Assembly: GCA_023554435.1 (NCBI GenBank)
Contig: JAMJQV010000335.1
Coordinates: 1 to 7,404 of the forward strand
Length of the DNA: 7,404 nt
Direction of reading: 5' to 3'
Source of the DNA: Gemmatimonadota bacterium
GTDB taxonomy: Bacteria; Gemmatimonadota; Gemmatimonadetes; Palauibacterales; Palauibacteraceae
A program made the translations under genes and the position numbers. The number at the start of each line of letters is the position of its first letter. Within the stretch, counting starts at the first letter, position 1. A model generated the notes under the pieces. It saw only the letters and a list, made by a program, of their open reading frames with translations. It was not told where the DNA came from and ran no database searches. Of the stretch, positions 5,678 through 7,404 are shown in pieces.

Positions 5678-7008
5678 GCGAGGGTCCTCGGGTCGATCTC
5701 ACCGCCGGCTCCGTCCGGCGGTCGGTCCTGCGCCTCGCGGGACCCGCGGTGGGAGCGACCCTTCTGCAGGGCCTGTTCAACGTGGTGGACACCTTCTGGG
5801 TCGGTCGTGGCCTCGGCCCGGCCGCCCTGGCGGGCGTCAGCACGGCCGGCTTCACCGTGTGGATGATGCTGTCGATGGCCCAGCTGGCCCCCGTGGGGCT
5901 GACGGCGGTGGCCAGCCGGAGGCACGGCGAGCGCAAACCGGACGAGGCGGCCGTCGCCGTCTACCGCGCCTACTGGCTGGCCGTCGGACTCTCCGTCGTT
6001 CTCGGCCTGCTGGGGCTCTTCGCGCTGACGCCGCTGTTCCGCCTGATGGCCACCCCGGCCGACGTCACGGTGCAGGGAAGCGCCTACCTGGCCGTGTACC
6101 TGGCTGGCGCGCCCATCGTGTTCACCTACTTCGTGATGGAAGCCGCTTTCAGGTCGTCCGGTGACACTCGGACGCCCCTCATTCTGCTCGCCGTGTCCCT
6201 CGGCCTCAACACGATTCTCGACCCGCTTCTCATACTGGGGATCGGTCCGTTCCCGAAGATGGGCATCCAGGGAGCCGCTCTCGCGACCCTGCTGACAAGG
6301 GCCTTCGGGTGCTTCGTGGGATACCGCTGGATGGTGCAGCGCGGCCTGGTGCGGCGTTCCTTGCCCTCCCTGCGCCCTATCCTGCAGATGGCGTGGATCG
6401 GCCTGCCGGTGGCCGCCGGCGGGGCCCTGTTCTCGTTCGTGTACATCATCCTGACTCGCTTCACCAGCCAGTTCGGCACGGGGGCCCTCGCAGCTCTGGG
6501 TGTCGGCCACAAGGTCGAGTCCTTGAGCTACATGGTGTGCATCGGCTTCGGGCTGGCGGCGGCCACCGCCGTCGGTCAGAATCTCGGAGCGGGATCGAAG
6601 GAGCGGGCGATTCTATCCGGACGGGTGGCGACGGGATACGCCGTCGCACTGACGGGCGTCGTCGGGCTGGCCTTCCTGCTGATACCGGCGCAGCTGATGA
6701 GCATCTTCACGGCGGATCCCGACGTGATCGCTGCCGGGACGAGCTATCTGCGGATCGTGGCTGTGGCGCAGGTGTTCATGGCCCTGGAGATCGTGCTCCA
6801 GATGGCCATGGAGGGTGCCGGGTATTCGCTGATCCCGTGGATCCCGTCCAGTGTCCTGACCCTGCTCAGGCTGCCGCTGGCCCCGCTGCTCATCCGACCG
6901 CTGGGCCTGGCGGGAATCTGGTGGACCATCAGCACTACGGCCGTGGCGCGTGGGCTCGCGGCCCTGTGGATCTGGAGACGCGGCCGGTGGGTGGACCGCG
7001 TCGTTTGA
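5674..7008 (+). CDS. MATE-family multidrug/metabolite efflux transporter
   Basis: This is a 444-aa membrane protein of the MATE (MOP superfamily) type, which exports cationic or organic compounds in exchange for Na+ or H+. It shows the expected two six-helix halves. The N-terminal VVDTFWVGR (D39 in helix 1) is typical, as is FRSSGDTRTPL (159-169), with the second-half counterpart MEGAGYS (379-385). The only standard start in frame, GTG 5749, would remove the beginning of helix 1 (SVLRLAGPAVGATLL), which homologues keep. Reading back, the frame is clean to a CTG at 5674 that gives SEGPRVDLTAGSVRRSVLRL, a natural N-terminus. The resulting 444 residues match the family's usual 440-460. That CTG overlaps the mrp TGA (CTGA) and has GGAAG 4 nt upstream, suggesting translational coupling. 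The substrate is unknown. The family is certain; the start is likely but not proven. Confidence 0.92.
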   Translation: MSEGPRVDLTAGSVRRSVLRLAGPAVGATLLQGLFNVVDTFWVGRGLGPAALAGVSTAGFTVWMMLSMAQLAPVGLTAVASRRHGERKPDEAAVAVYRAYWLAVGLSVVLGLLGLFALTPLFRLMATPADVTVQGSAYLAVYLAGAPIVFTYFVMEAAFRSSGDTRTPLILLAVSLGLNTILDPLLILGIGPFPKMGIQGAALATLLTRAFGCFVGYRWMVQRGLVRRSLPSLRPILQMAWIGLPVAAGGALFSFVYIILTRFTSQFGTGALAALGVGHKVESLSYMVCIGFGLAAATAVGQNLGAGSKERAILSGRVATGYAVALTGVVGLAFLLIPAQLMSIFTADPDVIAAGTSYLRIVAVAQVFMALEIVLQMAMEGAGYSLIPWIPSSVLTLLRLPLAPLLIRPLGLAGIWWTISTTAVARGLAALWIWRRGRWVDRVV

Positions 7009-7035
7009 GCAAACCGTGAACCGGTGGGAGACCAT

Positions 7036-7404
7036 ATGGCCATCGTGACCCTGATCACCGACTTTGGCACCCGTGACGGCTACGTGGGCGAGATGAAGGG
7101 CGTGCTCCTCGAGCGCTGTCCGGATGCCACGCTCGTCGACGTCACGCACGACATCGAGCCGGGCGACAGTCCCGGGGCCGCCTGGGTCCTGGGCCGCGTG
7201 TGGAGGCGCTTTCCGGAGGGGACGGTGCATCTGGTGGTCGTGGACCCGGGGGTGGGCGGCGGGCGCAGGGCCGTGGCCCTCGAACGTGACGGCCGCTGGT
7301 TCGTCGGTCCGGACAACGGCCTGATCACGCGTGCCATCCCCGGCGAGCCCTCACGGGCGCGGTCGATCGACACCGAGTCCCTCGGGCTGGCTCCGGCCAG
7401 CGTC
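7036..7404 (+). CDS. SAM hydroxide adenosyltransferase (DUF62 family), 5' part
   Basis: The first 123 codons are present and the frame runs off the window end. The family converts S-adenosylmethionine and water to adenosine and L-methionine and is related to fluorinase and chlorinase. Visible signatures are LITDFGTRDGYVGEMKG (6-22), VDVTHDI (34-40), VVVDPGVGGGRRAVA (67-81) and VGPDNGLI (90-97). D70 and R77 have the Asp-x6-Arg spacing of the catalytic Asp-Arg-His triad known in archaeal members; the histidine would lie beyond the end. The halogenase-specific insertion would also fall outside the window, so a halogenase is not formally excluded, but DPGVG with the paired Arg favours the hydroxide type. 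GGGAG lies 5 nt before the ATG. It is 27 nt after the MATE stop, probably in the same operon. Confidence 0.93.
   Translation, partial: MAIVTLITDFGTRDGYVGEMKGVLLERCPDATLVDVTHDIEPGDSPGAAWVLGRVWRRFPEGTVHLVVVDPGVGGGRRAVALERDGRWFVGPDNGLITRAIPGEPSRARSIDTESLGLAPASV

Noticed and set aside
5589..6164. Arginine-rich plus-strand open frame over the mrp/MATE junction
   Set aside because: It is an overlapping frame of two well supported genes, and its composition is typical of a shifted GC-rich reading.

Overview
This high-GC bacterial window most resembles a deep-branching Actinomycetota, or possibly a Chloroflexota-like lineage. The evidence is G/C-rich codon use, GTG/TTG/CTG starts, a winged-helix regulator of a type common in Actinobacteria, and a bacterial eRF1-like protein of a kind known from Actinobacteria and Chloroflexi. 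No tRNA, rRNA, CRISPR array, transposase or phage gene is visible. The taxonomic call is inference only.

Layout. (1) 1-108: the 3' end of an unidentified gene, followed by a small NifU-C-terminal-type (Nfu) iron-sulfur carrier at 191-460. (2) 572-2447: a run of four minus-strand genes. In their own direction these are a 57-aa cysteine-rich protein with a CxxC motif (2447-2274), a 51-aa single-span membrane protein (2194-2039), a 95-aa winged-helix regulator (1921-1634) and a CaCA-type cation/Ca2+ antiporter (1588-572). The first two are too short for routine gene calling, and a longer spurious frame overlaps them. (3) 2448-2631: a divergent control region rich in inverted repeats, with a consensus TATAAT for the plus-strand gene. 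(4) 2632-3855: a 407-aa bacterial archaeo-eukaryotic-type release factor (baeRF/eRF1-like) protein with a four-cysteine zinc ribbon. Its GGQ-equivalent loop has lost the usual glutamine position. (5) 3856-4438: about 580 bases with no convincing gene. (6) 4439-7404: a tight plus-strand operon of Mrp/ApbC Fe-S carrier ATPase, MATE efflux transporter (apparently starting at a CTG that overlaps the mrp stop codon) and a truncated SAM hydroxide adenosyltransferase (DUF62).

How it fits together. nfu and mrp both act in Fe-S cluster delivery and flank the block at 461-4438. That block looks less GC-biased in codon use than the mrp operon and may be an accessory insertion between core genes. Its most interesting part is the divergent pair around 2448-2631: an eRF1-like zinc-ribbon protein facing a small Cys-rich protein and a small membrane protein, with several palindromes between them. 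A joint role in ribosome rescue or stress is possible but is only inferred from position.
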